Source of the DNA: Thermoplasmata archaeon
GTDB lineage: Archaea; Thermoplasmatota; Thermoplasmata; Lutacidiplasmatales; UBA184
Direction: 5' to 3'
Assembly: GCA_027365105.1 (NCBI GenBank)
Contig: DAHXNZ010000002.1
Span: 149,916-199,746, forward strand
Length of the DNA stretch: 49,831 bases
Translations under genes and position numbers: made by a program
Shown: positions 41,124-49,440 of the stretch, piece by piece
Layout of the letters: every line of letters begins with the position of its first letter
Position numbering within the stretch: position 1 is the first letter of the stretch
The notes under the pieces: model-generated
The model's input: the letters and a program-made list of their open reading frames with translations, nothing else
The model's database searches: none
Told to the model about the DNA's origin: nothing

Positions 41124-41152
41124 GGGTCTCCCCTTGAAGACCGGGGGATCCG

Positions 41153-42772
41153 ATGGCGACGGTCGAGCATCCACGGATCCGGCCCGGCGTCCTCGAGGAC
41201 CGGCCCTACCAGGCGACGATCGCCGCCGCGGCGGTCGACCACAACACGCTGGTCGTCCTGCCGACCGGTCTCGGCAAGACCGCGATCGCGGAGCGGGTGA
41301 TCGCGGAATACCTGCGCCGGTTCCCGACCCGGTCGATCCTGGTCCTCGGACCGACCCGGCCGCTGGTCGTCCAGACCGGCCGGTCGATCGAGTCGACCCT
41401 CTTCGCCCCGCCGCCGGTCGTCGCGACCGGATCGCTCCCGCCGGACCGGCGCGAGCGGCTCTGGCAGCCGCCCCAGGTGATCGTCGCCACCCCCCAGGTC
41501 ATCGCCAACGACCTCGCCGAGGGGACGTTCCCGATCGCGACCGTCTCGCTGATCGTCTTCGACGAGGCGCACCGGGCGGTCGGCGACTACCCGTATGTCC
41601 CGATCGGCGCCGCCAACCGGGCCGGCCCGAAGGCCCGGGTCCTCGCGATGACCGCGTCGCCCGGGGGCCGGATCGAGCGGATCCGGGAGGTCTGGGCCCA
41701 CCTCGGGATCGAACGGTTCGAGTACCGGACCGAGCGGTCACCGGACGTGCTCCCGTTCGTCCAGGGCACCGGCGTCGAGACGGTCACCGTCCGGGTCCCC
41801 GTCGAGATCCAGCACCTCGCGACCGGACTCCGGGCGGCCGTCCAGCGGCAGGTCCAGCGGCTCCAGTCGATGCCGTTCCTCGGGCCGGTCGAGGCGACCC
41901 GGAGGAGCCTCCTCGACGTCGGCGAGTATCTCCGGCGCTCGACCGAGGGGCAGCGGCGCCGTTTCGGGCAGGTCGACGCCCGGCTCTGGCCGGCGATCAC
42001 CGCCCAGGCGGCCGCGATGAAGGGGCTCCATGCGCTCGAACTCGCCGAGAGCCAGGGCGTCGGCGCCCTCCGGGAGTTCCTGCTCCGCCAGCAGCGACCG
42101 GCGGCGAACGGCCGGCTCGCCCCCTCCCAGCGGGCCTTCCTCTCCGACCCGGATGTCGAGGCGATCCTCCGCTCGCTCGACGCGGTCACGCTCGAGCACC
42201 CCAAGCTCGCCCGGGCCGTCGCGATCGTCACCGACGAGCTGCGGCACAATCCGGAGGGCCGGGTGATCGTCTTCACCCAGTACCGGGACACCGTCGACCG
42301 GCTGATCGGCGAACTCGAACGGTCGGCCCACGGAGTCGTCGTGCCGGCCCGGTTCGTCGGCCAGGCCTCCCGGGAGAAGGACCCGGGGCTCTCCCAGAAG
42401 GAGCAGGTCGACACGCTCGACCGGTTCCGCCGCGGCGAGATCAACTGCCTCGTCGCCACCTCGGTGGCCGAGGAGGGGCTCGACATCCCGGCGACCGACC
42501 TGGTCGTCTTCTACGAGCCGCTCCCCGATGTCGTCCGGACAATCCAGCGCCGCGGCCGGACCGGCCGGGCGCGGATCGGCCGGGTGGTCGTGCTGGTCGC
42601 CGAGGGGACCCGGGACGCGAGCCTCCAGCGGGGGGCCGGCGGCCGGGAACGCCGGATGCACGAGATGCTCGCGCAGGTGGAGGCTGAATCCCAGCGCGGT
42701 GAGGTCCGGCCGCCCCCGCCCAAGCGGCGGGTCCAGGAGACGCTGCTCGGGTACGAGCCGGCCGATCCGTAG
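41153..42772 (+). CDS. Hef/FANCM-like SF2 helicase without nuclease domain
   Basis: The 539-residue protein has Walker A V-L-P-T-G-L-G-K-T-A, D-E-A-H with D-Y-P-Y following, motif III A-M-T-A-S-P-G, a helical insert (about 240-320), and V-I-V-F-T-Q-Y-R-D-T, T-S-V-A-E-E-G-L-D-I, Q-R-R-G-R-T-G-R for the second RecA-like half. Order and insert match archaeal Hef, which remodels stalled forks. Full Hef in Euryarchaeota has a C-terminal XPF nuclease; here the chain stops right after the helicase. The last residues include Q-E-T-L-L-G-Y (528-534), a possible PCNA-binding motif. Confidence 0.85.
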   Translation: MATVEHPRIRPGVLEDRPYQATIAAAAVDHNTLVVLPTGLGKTAIAERVIAEYLRRFPTRSILVLGPTRPLVVQTGRSIESTLFAPPPVVATGSLPPDRRERLWQPPQVIVATPQVIANDLAEGTFPIATVSLIVFDEAHRAVGDYPYVPIGAANRAGPKARVLAMTASPGGRIERIREVWAHLGIERFEYRTERSPDVLPFVQGTGVETVTVRVPVEIQHLATGLRAAVQRQVQRLQSMPFLGPVEATRRSLLDVGEYLRRSTEGQRRRFGQVDARLWPAITAQAAAMKGLHALELAESQGVGALREFLLRQQRPAANGRLAPSQRAFLSDPDVEAILRSLDAVTLEHPKLARAVAIVTDELRHNPEGRVIVFTQYRDTVDRLIGELERSAHGVVVPARFVGQASREKDPGLSQKEQVDTLDRFRRGEINCLVATSVAEEGLDIPATDLVVFYEPLPDVVRTIQRRGRTGRARIGRVVVLVAEGTRDASLQRGAGGRERRMHEMLAQVEAESQRGEVRPPPPKRRVQETLLGYEPADP

Positions 42773-42782
42773 CCGGGCCCGG

Positions 42783-43226
42783 TCATCGGCCCGTGCTGCC
42801 GAAGCCCCCCTGGCGGCCGGCGACCGGCCGGACCCGGCCGAGGGCGAAGCGCGCCGGCCGGTCGTCGACCAGCCGGAGCTGGCCGATCCGGTCCCCGACC
42901 GAGATGCGGTAGCTCCCTTCGAAAAGGTAGGTCAGCGGAACCCGGAGCTCCCCCGAGTAGTCGCGATCGATCGTCCCCGGGGCGTTGACCATGATCACGC
43001 CGCGGGAGCTGAGCCCGCTGCGGGGTCGGAGCTCGAGAAAGGTCCCGGCCGGGGGCCGCAACCGGAGCCCGGTGCCGACGAGGTCGACGCGGCCCCGGAC
43101 CAGGTCGACCGCCTCGGCCGCCGCGACATCGAACCCGGCCGAGCCGGGCGTCGCCCGGGCCGGCAGCGGGAGCTCCGGACGCCCCTCGAGCCGCTCGACC
43201 CGGACGGTCTGGCGACGCTCGGCCAC
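42783..43226 (-). CDS. dut: Probable dUTP diphosphatase
   Basis: The 147-residue product has dUTPase motifs in order: A-T-P-G-S-A-G-F-D-V-A-A (1), R-P-R-S-G-L-S-S-R-G (2), G-T-I-D-R-D-Y-S-G-E-L (3), R-I-G-Q-L-R-L-V (4) and R-Q-G-G-F-G-S-T-G (5). It hydrolyses dUTP to dUMP and pyrophosphate and works as a trimer. Motif 5 (Gly-rich, Phe) is intact. GTG 43226 lies 27 nt after a TATA-like cttaag. A longer frame upstream is antisense to the membrane gene. Confidence 0.92.
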   Translation of the reverse strand: MAERRQTVRVERLEGRPELPLPARATPGSAGFDVAAAEAVDLVRGRVDLVGTGLRLRPPAGTFLELRPRSGLSSRGVIMVNAPGTIDRDYSGELRVPLTYLFEGSYRISVGDRIGQLRLVDDRPARFALGRVRPVAGRQGGFGSTGR

Positions 43227-43317
43227 GGCGCCGTCACGGTCCGGGACGCTTAAGACCGCCGCGGTCCGCGACCGCCGGCTCCGGCAACCGTTTTCCTGTC
43301 CGGCCGCGTGCGGCCCC

Positions 43318-44034
43318 GTGGCGTCGATCGAGATCGCGGCCTTCCTGCTCGCCTTCCTCATCACGGTCGTCGAGCTCACCGAGGTGGTGGCGCTGGTCTT
43401 CGCGCTCCACGGGGAGACCGGCAGCGTCCGCCACGGCGCCCTGGGCGCGGTCGCGGGCGTCGCGCTGGTGGCCGCCGTCGCGGGGCTCGGCGGGACGCTG
43501 ATCCTCCGGGTGCCGTCCCGGGACCTGCTCCTCGCCTCGGCGGTCGTGCTCGCCGGCTTCGGCGTCTTTCTCTTCCGCAGCACCCTCAAGTCGTACCGCC
43601 GGGCCCGCGCCGCCCGGGCGGGATCGGCGGCCGGCACCCCGAGCGGCCGGACCGTCCAGTTCGCGGGCGGCTTCACGGTCGGGGTCGTCGAGACGATCGA
43701 GGCGGTGATCGTCCTCCTCCCGATCGCCGCCGCCGGTCAGGCGACCGCCGCGGTCGTCGGCGCAGTGGCGGCCGGGATCCTCCTCGTGGCGATCGCCCTT
43801 GCGGTCCACGAACAGATCCGGCGGATCAAGGTCCCGTGGCTCAAGTGGGGGGCGACCTCGCTCCTCTTCGCCTTCGCGGTCTTCTGGGCCGGCGAGGCGG
43901 CCTCGTTCGCCTGGCCCTACGGCGACCTTTCGCTGGTCGGCCTGGTCGCCGTCGCCCTCGGGCTGGTCCGCCTCGGCATCGCCGCATTCCTCGGACCCGA
44001 GAGCCCCCCCGCTCCCCCCTCGCCGGCGAGGTGA
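43318..44034 (+). CDS. Multipass membrane protein with duplicated E-x-x-E helix (COG4280/TMEM165-like)
   Basis: The 238-residue product has about six hydrophobic segments and an internal two-fold repeat: V-V-E-L-T-E-V-V-A-L-V (E19, E22) and V-V-E-T-I-E-A-V-I-V-L (E125, E128). Paired acidic residues in a helix of each half suggest a cation transporter, as in Ftr1 or the TMEM165/GDT1 group, although the GDT1 E-x-G-D-K/R motif is absent. Substrate unknown. GTG 43318 is about 28 nt from a T-rich box. The 3' end overlaps the convergent HTH gene by 118 bp. Confidence 0.7.
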   Translation: MASIEIAAFLLAFLITVVELTEVVALVFALHGETGSVRHGALGAVAGVALVAAVAGLGGTLILRVPSRDLLLASAVVLAGFGVFLFRSTLKSYRRARAARAGSAAGTPSGRTVQFAGGFTVGVVETIEAVIVLLPIAAAGQATAAVVGAVAAGILLVAIALAVHEQIRRIKVPWLKWGATSLLFAFAVFWAGEAASFAWPYGDLSLVGLVAVALGLVRLGIAAFLGPESPPAPPSPAR

Positions 44035-44693
44035 TCGAGGACCAGCCGGCCCTCGGCCCGGCGGAGGATCTTGCCGAGCGCCGGGGCGCTCCGGCCGGTC
44101 AGGGGCGCGAGCCGGCTCAGCGAGATCCGCCGGGGGATCGAGTAGTAGCCGAGCACCGCTGCCCGGGCCAGGAGCTCCTCCTGCAGCGGGGTGAGCCCGG
44201 GGGGCGACGGCCGGCCGGGGCGGGCGGAGGTCCGGACGACCCGGGCCGGAAGGCCGGCCCGGGTGAGCCATCCGAGCACCCGGCGGAGCGGGGCCTCATC
44301 CCCGTAGAAGGAGGCGACGATCCGGTCGGGGCCGATCCGGAACGGGGCGATCGGGGCGATCTGGCCCCGGGCCAGCTCGATCAGCCGCCGGAGCAGTTCG
44401 GGGTTCCGCTGCCGGACCAGGACGATGTACTCCCGGGTGGCCGGCCGGTGCTCGACCAGTTCGAACCGCTCGAGGCCGTAGGTCCGAAGGAGCCGCGCCG
44501 ACTCCCGCTCGAGCTGGGCGGCGGGGCGGAGCGGTCCGCGCCGCCGGATCCGGAGCAGCTGGACCCGGCGGCCCCGTTCGAGCCTCAGGGTCTCGAGGAG
44601 TTCGATCTCGGAGAACTTCTCAAAGAACCCCTCCGGCAGGAGGCCGAGCCGGGTGAGCTCCGCCGAGGGGATCTCCAGCGTGACGGTCGGCAC
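43917..44693 (-). CDS. Bat-like HTH (HTH_10) transcriptional regulator
   Basis: The 258-residue product has an N-terminal alpha/beta region (residues 1-150) and a C-terminal HTH_10 domain: L-T-P-L-Q-E-E-L-L-A-R-A-A-V-L-G-Y-Y-S-I-P-R-R-I-S-L then L-A-P-L-T-G-R-S-A-P-A-L-G-K-I-L-R-R-A-E, the form found in bacterio-opsin activator proteins. The start is GTG 44693. The last 39 codons (Arg/Thr/Ser-rich) are antisense to the membrane gene's 3' end and look like read-through. It is divergent from ubiD-ubiA and may regulate it. Confidence 0.8.
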   Translation of the reverse strand: MPTVTLEIPSAELTRLGLLPEGFFEKFSEIELLETLRLERGRRVQLLRIRRRGPLRPAAQLERESARLLRTYGLERFELVEHRPATREYIVLVRQRNPELLRRLIELARGQIAPIAPFRIGPDRIVASFYGDEAPLRRVLGWLTRAGLPARVVRTSARPGRPSPPGLTPLQEELLARAAVLGYYSIPRRISLSRLAPLTGRSAPALGKILRRAEGRLVLDHLAGEGGAGGLSGPRNAAMPRRTSPRATATRPTSERSP

Positions 44694-44740
44694 GCCGCAC
44701 CGAGGGCGGGTTTTCCTATGAACCCTGGGGTCCGTCGGCG

Positions 44741-44749
44741 GGTTAAATA
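44741..44749 (+). promoter_or_regulatory. TATA box of the ubiD-ubiA operon
   Basis: gttaaatac is centred 26 nt before the ubiD ATG at 44772, giving a leaderless transcript. Confidence 0.6.
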
Positions 44750-44771
44750 CCGAGCCCCCCTCGCGGGGCCG

Positions 44772-46253
44772 ATGCCGTTCCGGTCGCTCGGGGAGTTCCT
44801 CGACGCCCTCGAGTCCCGCCAGGAGCTCATCCGCGTCCGATCGCCGGTCTCCCGGGACCTCGAGATCGCCGAACTGACCCAGCGGGTGATCGCCGCCCGC
44901 GGGCCGGCGCTCCTCTTCGAGCAGGTCCCCGGGACGACGATGCCGGTCGTCACCAACCTCCTCGGGACCGCCGACCGGATCGCCTTCGGCATCGGCGACA
45001 GCCGGCTCGACGATACGGCCGCCCGGATCGCGAAGCTGACCCGGCTCAAGCCGCCGGCCGGCCTCGTCGGGGCGCTCAAGGACCTCGGGGGGACGATCGA
45101 GCTCCTCGGCCAGCTGCGCTCGCTCGCCCCCAAGCGGGTGGGCTCGGCGCCCTGCCAGGAGGTCGAGGCGCCGACCGTCGACCTCGACCGGCTGCCGATC
45201 CTGCGCTGCTGGCCCAAGGACGGCGGCCGGACCGTGACCTTCCCGATCGTGATCACCTCCGACCCCGAGACCGGCGAGCCGCACACGGGCATCTACCGGC
45301 TCCAGCAGTACGGCCCCGACACCCTGGGCTTCCATGTCCAACGCCACCGGATCGGGGCGCACAATCTCGAGAAGTGGAGGGCCCGCGGCGAGCGGATGCC
45401 GGTCGCGATCGCGCTCGGCGCCGACCCGGCGACGCTGCTCTCGGGACTCGCGCCGATCCCCGAGGGGATCTCGAACTTCGTCTTCGCAGGGTTCCTCCGG
45501 GGCGCCCCGGTCGAGATGGTCCGGGCCCGGTCGGTGGAGCTCGAGGTGCCGGCCCAGTCGGAGATCGTGCTCGAGGGGTACGTCGATCCGGCGGAGCGCC
45601 GGATCGAGGGGCCGTTCGGCGACCACACCGGCTACTACTCGGCGCCCGAGCCGTTCCCGGTCCTCCACGTGACCCGGATCACCCACCGGGCCGCCCCGAT
45701 CTACCTGGGCACCGTCACCGGGAAGCCACCGACCGAGGATTCGGTCCTCGGCAAGGCCGTCGAGCGGATCTTCCTGCCGGTGATCCGGATGGTCCTCCCC
45801 GAGATCGTCGACATGAACCTGCCCGAGGAGGGGCTCTTCATCAACGTCGGGATCGTCGCGATGCGCAAGCTCTACCCCGACCATCCCCGCAAGGTGATGC
45901 ACGCCCTCTGGGGGCTCGGCCAGATGATGTTCGTCCGCTACCTCATCGTGGTCGACGCCGACGTGGATGTCCACAACCTCCGGGAGGTCCTCTACCGGGT
46001 CGGCCTGCAGGCCGATCCGGGCCACGACCTCGAACTCGCCCAGGGACCGGTCGATCAGCTCTCGATCTCGAACCCGGTCCCGCTGCGGGGCGGCAAGATC
46101 GGGATCGATGCGACCAAGAAGAGCGCCGACGACGGATTCCCGCGCCCCTGGCCGGAGGAGATCGAAAGCGACCCCGAGGCGGTCCGGGCCGCGGAACGGA
46201 TCCTCGCCCAGGACCCCGGGCTCGCCCGGCTGGGGCTGCGCCGCCGCCCGTGA
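44772..46253 (+). CDS. ubiD: UbiD-family decarboxylase
   Basis: The 493-residue product has the UbiD pattern F-R-S-L-G-E-F-L-D-A-L-E, P-V-V-T-N-L-L-G-T, H-T-G-I-Y-R-L-Q-Q-Y, V-L-E-G-Y-V and R-I-E-G-P-F-G-D-H-T-G-Y-Y. The conserved E-R-E active-site set that surrounds prenylated FMN is present in these segments. It decarboxylates an aromatic precursor, in menaquinone (MqnL) or ubiquinone-type synthesis. UbiX, which makes the cofactor, is not in the window. The stop overlaps the ubiA GTG by 4 bp. Confidence 0.93.
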   Translation: MPFRSLGEFLDALESRQELIRVRSPVSRDLEIAELTQRVIAARGPALLFEQVPGTTMPVVTNLLGTADRIAFGIGDSRLDDTAARIAKLTRLKPPAGLVGALKDLGGTIELLGQLRSLAPKRVGSAPCQEVEAPTVDLDRLPILRCWPKDGGRTVTFPIVITSDPETGEPHTGIYRLQQYGPDTLGFHVQRHRIGAHNLEKWRARGERMPVAIALGADPATLLSGLAPIPEGISNFVFAGFLRGAPVEMVRARSVELEVPAQSEIVLEGYVDPAERRIEGPFGDHTGYYSAPEPFPVLHVTRITHRAAPIYLGTVTGKPPTEDSVLGKAVERIFLPVIRMVLPEIVDMNLPEEGLFINVGIVAMRKLYPDHPRKVMHALWGLGQMMFVRYLIVVDADVDVHNLREVLYRVGLQADPGHDLELAQGPVDQLSISNPVPLRGGKIGIDATKKSADDGFPRPWPEEIESDPEAVRAAERILAQDPGLARLGLRRRP

Positions 46254-47122
46254 CCGCCGCGCCGAACCCCCCCCGGGGCCCGGTCGCCGAGTTCGCCCGG
46301 TTCCTGGAACTCCAGAACCTCGGCCTCAACCTCTCCTTCGCGCTCGCCTTCGTGCTGCTCGCCGCCCGCGGGTGGCCGCCGCTCCTCCCGCTCCTCCTCG
46401 TCGTGGTCGCCTTCGTCGCCGCGCGCAACGCCGGCCACAGTTTCAACCGATGGGTCGACCGGTTCCAGGACGCGGCCAATCCCCGGACCCGGGGCCGGGC
46501 GCTCGTCACGGGTCGGTATTCGCCGGCCTTCGCCCTCGCTGTGACCGGGACCTCGGGCGCGGTCCTGATCGGGGCCGCCTATCTCCTCAACCCGCTCGCC
46601 TTCCTGCTGTCGCCCGTGGCGCTGGCGGCGATCCTCGGCTACAGCTACACCAAACCCCGGACGGCCGCGACGACCGCCTACCTGGGGCTGGTCGAGGCGA
46701 TCCCCCCGATCGCGATCTACATCGCCCTCACCGGCACCCTCCCCCCGGTCGCGCTGCTGGCCGCGGGGGCCCTCCTGCTCTGGGGGACCGCCTTCGAGAC
46801 GGTCCACAGCCTCGGGGATCTCGAAAGCGACCGGGCCCTCGGGCTCAAGTCCCTGCCGATCCGGATCGGTGTTCCGGGCTCGGTCCGGCTGGTTCCGGTC
46901 CTCCACGGGGCCGCGCTCGTGCTCCTCGCGGCCTTCGGCGAGATCCTCGGACTCTCCTGGCCGTACTTCGTCGGCCTCGCGGCGATGGCCGTGGTCGCCG
47001 GGATCACCGACCTCGGCCTTGCCCGGGACCCGGCCCATGCGCGGATCCCGTTCCAGCGCCACTTCCTCATGGGGCTCCTCTTCCTCGCCGCGGTCGCGGT
47101 CGCCCTGCTGGTGGTGGGCTGA
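46250..47122 (+). CDS. ubiA: UbiA-family prenyltransferase
   Basis: The 290-residue membrane protein has about eight hydrophobic segments and two Asp-rich prenyl-diphosphate sites: N-R-W-V-D-R-F-Q-D (loop 2) and D-L-E-S-D-R-A-L-G (loop 6), followed by S-L-P-I-R-I-G. These are the UbiA/MqnP signatures for attaching a polyprenyl chain to an aromatic ring. It is fused translationally to ubiD (gtga overlap). Together with the UbiE-like gene at 24.4 kb it indicates a respiratory quinone pathway. Confidence 0.92.
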   Translation: MTAAPNPPRGPVAEFARFLELQNLGLNLSFALAFVLLAARGWPPLLPLLLVVVAFVAARNAGHSFNRWVDRFQDAANPRTRGRALVTGRYSPAFALAVTGTSGAVLIGAAYLLNPLAFLLSPVALAAILGYSYTKPRTAATTAYLGLVEAIPPIAIYIALTGTLPPVALLAAGALLLWGTAFETVHSLGDLESDRALGLKSLPIRIGVPGSVRLVPVLHGAALVLLAAFGEILGLSWPYFVGLAAMAVVAGITDLGLARDPAHARIPFQRHFLMGLLFLAAVAVALLVVG

Positions 47123-47455
47123 TCGCGGCCGCTCCGGGCCGTCGGACCCCCGGCCGGTGGAACTCATCACTCCCGCACCGGCGGAAATCGCGGAAGGAGG
47201 TACCACCGCCGGGCCGCCCCTCGGTCGGCCCCGAACCCTTGTCCGCAGGGGCGGCCCTGCGCTAAAACGACCTGCGCCCGGCCGATCTCCTTCCGTCGGA
47301 CGCGCGCGGCGCGGACCGGGGGAGCGGAGACCGTCGGGCCGGGTCGCCCGTGGCCCCTTGCGAGCCGGGCCAGGGTCCCGAAGCGGCCGGGATCGCCTCG
47401 GGAGGGGGCGCAACAGGTTTCCGCTCCCCCGGTACCCCCGGGGGCGGGTGGGACG
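47123..47455. other. Gene-free stretch, nothing recognised
   Basis: 333 bp between ubiA and arcS. It contains a ctaaaacg box near 47265 but no convincing frame, and GC-rich self-complementary tracts without clear pattern. It probably holds the arcS promoter. Confidence 0.45.
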
Positions 47456-49297
47456 GTGCGTTCGGGGATCGAGGCGATGCAAGGACTGGCGCTGCTCGGG
47501 TCGGCCCGGGCGGGGCCGTGGGTCTGGAACACCCCGATGCTCCTCCAGAGCTGGATCCCCGGTGACCCCCCGGCCGATCCCGCCACGATCACCCTCCGGG
47601 AAGGGACGGCTCCAGCTTCCGGCCTCCGCCGGGTGGAACTGCGTTCCGGCGAGCAGAGCTGGCCCCTGGATCTTCGGATCCTCGCTCCGGAGATCGCCGG
47701 ACCGACGGCCGTTTACCGGGCCCGGGACGATGTGCTGGTCGTCCACGGCCCGCTCTCCCTCGACCGGGTCCCCCGCCCCGAGGGCCCGACACCGGATCTG
47801 GTGGTCCTGGCGAACGCCCGGAGCCTCTGGGCCGACGGAGAACCGTTCGTCGAGACGATCGCCACGATCCGTTCGGCTTGGGGCGGGGGCCCCCTGCTCT
47901 GGGCGCCCCGCGTGGCCCTCCCCCACCGGATTCCGCTCCTCACGTACTTCGGGATCGACCTCCTCGATACGACCGAAGGACGGCTGCGGGCCGCCTCGGG
48001 GGAGCGGATGGACGCCACGTTGGGCGCCCGCCCGCCCGAGGGCCGGGCCTCGATGCATCGGCCGGAGACGGTCGATCCGGCCGTCGTCCCGCCCGCATAC
48101 ACGGCGGCCCTCGCCCAGACCCGCGAGGCCCTCGGCGCCGGCCTCCTACGGGAACTGGTCGAGGCCCGGCTCGTGGCCGAACCCACCCTGGCCGAGATGC
48201 TCCGGTATGCCGACCGGATCCTGGCGCCGTTGCTCGAGGAGCGGACCCCGGTGGTGGGCCAAGGGAGCCACCGCTACGTCATCGCGGAGTCCCATCGACG
48301 GCCGGAGATGGTCCGGTTCCGTTCCCGTCTCCGGGAGCGGTACCGGCCGCCGCCGTCCAAAGAGCTGCTGCTGCTGGTCCCCTGTAGCCGGACCAAGCCG
48401 TACCGGCTCAGCCCCAGCCACCGACGCCTTGCGGCCGCCCTGGACGGAGTTCAGCCCGCGGAACGCATCCACTGGGTCTCGGTGAGTTCCCCGATCGGCC
48501 TCGTGCCGGCCGAACTGGAGGATGTCTATCCGGCGCGGCACTACGACATCCCGGTGACGGGCGAATGGTTGGAGAGCGAACGCCGGATCGTCCAGGAAGG
48601 GTTTGACCACCTGGTCGCGACGGGCCGCTACCGGGCCTGTGTGGCCCATCTCGATCCGGCCGAGTACGGATTCCTGCGCACCGATCGGGCCGGCACCCCT
48701 CCGGTCGAATGGACCGTGACGGACGGGCGCACGACTTCGCCGGACTCGCTCCGTTCGCTCCGGAACGCCGTGGGAAGAGCCCTCGCGGAGTGTGAGCCCG
48801 TGCCCCGGGGCCCGCTCACGGTGGTCCGGCAGGAACTGCACGAAGTCGCGTCCGTCCAGTTTGGCCGGGCAGCCGCGGACCGGCTGTTCGCCGATCCGCT
48901 GCGACTTCACGGAAGGCCCTGGTTCCAGCGGCTCAGCGACGGGAAGGGGGCCGATCTGGCCACCTGGCGCGAGGAGCGGGGGCTCTTCCAGCTGACGGTC
49001 CGCGGCGCCGAGCGGATCCACGCCGCCCCGACCCTCGAGGTCGAGATCGCCCCGGAGGTCCGGCTCTCGGGGGATCTGTTCACGCCCGGGGTCGTCGCCG
49101 CGGACCCGGCGATCCGGGAGGGGGACGCCGTGATCCTGACCCGGGAGGGGCGGGTTGTGGCCGTGGGAGAGGCCGCGCTGCCCGGTCGGTTCATGACCGA
49201 GATGCCCCGGGGTCTGGCCGTCCAGGTACGTCATCATGCCTCCGGAGTTGAACCACCCCTGTCCCCCGAAGGACCGGGCCGGTCGTCTAGCGGTTAG
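47456..49297 (+). CDS. arcS: Archaeosine synthase alpha subunit (ArcS/TgtA2)
   Basis: The 613-residue product has a degenerate TGT-like N-terminal half (residues about 1-275) lacking catalytic residues, then the ArcS motif P-C-S-R-T-K-P-Y-R-L-S-P-S-H (P309-H322), a central domain with W-V-S-V-S-S-P-I-G-L-V-P-A-E-L, and a C-terminal PUA domain (about 535-600; D-A-V-I-L-T-R-E-G-R-V-V-A-V-G-E-A). It converts preQ0 at G15 of tRNA to archaeosine. GTG 47456 is used; ATG 47477 is a possible shorter start. Its last 22 nt overlap the 5' end of tRNA-Val on the same strand. Confidence 0.88.
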   Translation: MRSGIEAMQGLALLGSARAGPWVWNTPMLLQSWIPGDPPADPATITLREGTAPASGLRRVELRSGEQSWPLDLRILAPEIAGPTAVYRARDDVLVVHGPLSLDRVPRPEGPTPDLVVLANARSLWADGEPFVETIATIRSAWGGGPLLWAPRVALPHRIPLLTYFGIDLLDTTEGRLRAASGERMDATLGARPPEGRASMHRPETVDPAVVPPAYTAALAQTREALGAGLLRELVEARLVAEPTLAEMLRYADRILAPLLEERTPVVGQGSHRYVIAESHRRPEMVRFRSRLRERYRPPPSKELLLLVPCSRTKPYRLSPSHRRLAAALDGVQPAERIHWVSVSSPIGLVPAELEDVYPARHYDIPVTGEWLESERRIVQEGFDHLVATGRYRACVAHLDPAEYGFLRTDRAGTPPVEWTVTDGRTTSPDSLRSLRNAVGRALAECEPVPRGPLTVVRQELHEVASVQFGRAAADRLFADPLRLHGRPWFQRLSDGKGADLATWREERGLFQLTVRGAERIHAAPTLEVEIAPEVRLSGDLFTPGVVAADPAIREGDAVILTREGRVVAVGEAALPGRFMTEMPRGLAVQVRHHASGVEPPLSPEGPGRSSSG

Positions 49298-49348
49298 GAC
49301 GTCGCGCTTACAACGCGGAGATCGGCGGTTCGAATCCGCCCCGGCCCA
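49276..49348 (+). tRNA. tRNA-Val (anticodon UAC)
   Basis: The 73-nt sequence folds with acceptor gggccgg/ccggccc, anticodon stem cgcg/cgcg around cttacaa (anticodon TAC), T stem ggcgg/ccgcc around ttcgaat, and discriminator A. Position 15 is G, the archaeosine site. CCA is not encoded. It overlaps the 3' end of arcS by 22 nt. Confidence 0.95.
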
Positions 49349-49409
49349 CCTGATCAGCGCGCTAAACTACGGAGGCTCACAAGTCGTACCAGTCCCTCGA
49401 CCCGATTCG

Positions 49410-49420
49410 TGATTTAAATA
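49410..49420 (+). promoter_or_regulatory. Strong TATA box with no gene downstream
   Basis: tgatttaaata is the best consensus TATA in the window. On the forward strand it predicts a start near 49441, yet no credible frame follows for over 300 bp. On the reverse strand it would run into the tRNA-Val gene antisense. Confidence 0.5.
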
Positions 49421-49440
49421 CCTAAGCCACTCGCTCCGCA

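Noticed and set aside
42785-43676. Long N-terminal extension of dUTPase (297 codons)
   Set aside because: The extra part is antisense to the membrane gene; TATA spacing and motif order support GTG 43226.
47123-47455. Possible RNase P RNA or SRP RNA before arcS
   Set aside because: No conserved RNase P or SRP loop sequences were found on either strand; a gtgatga C-box-like match has no D box partner.
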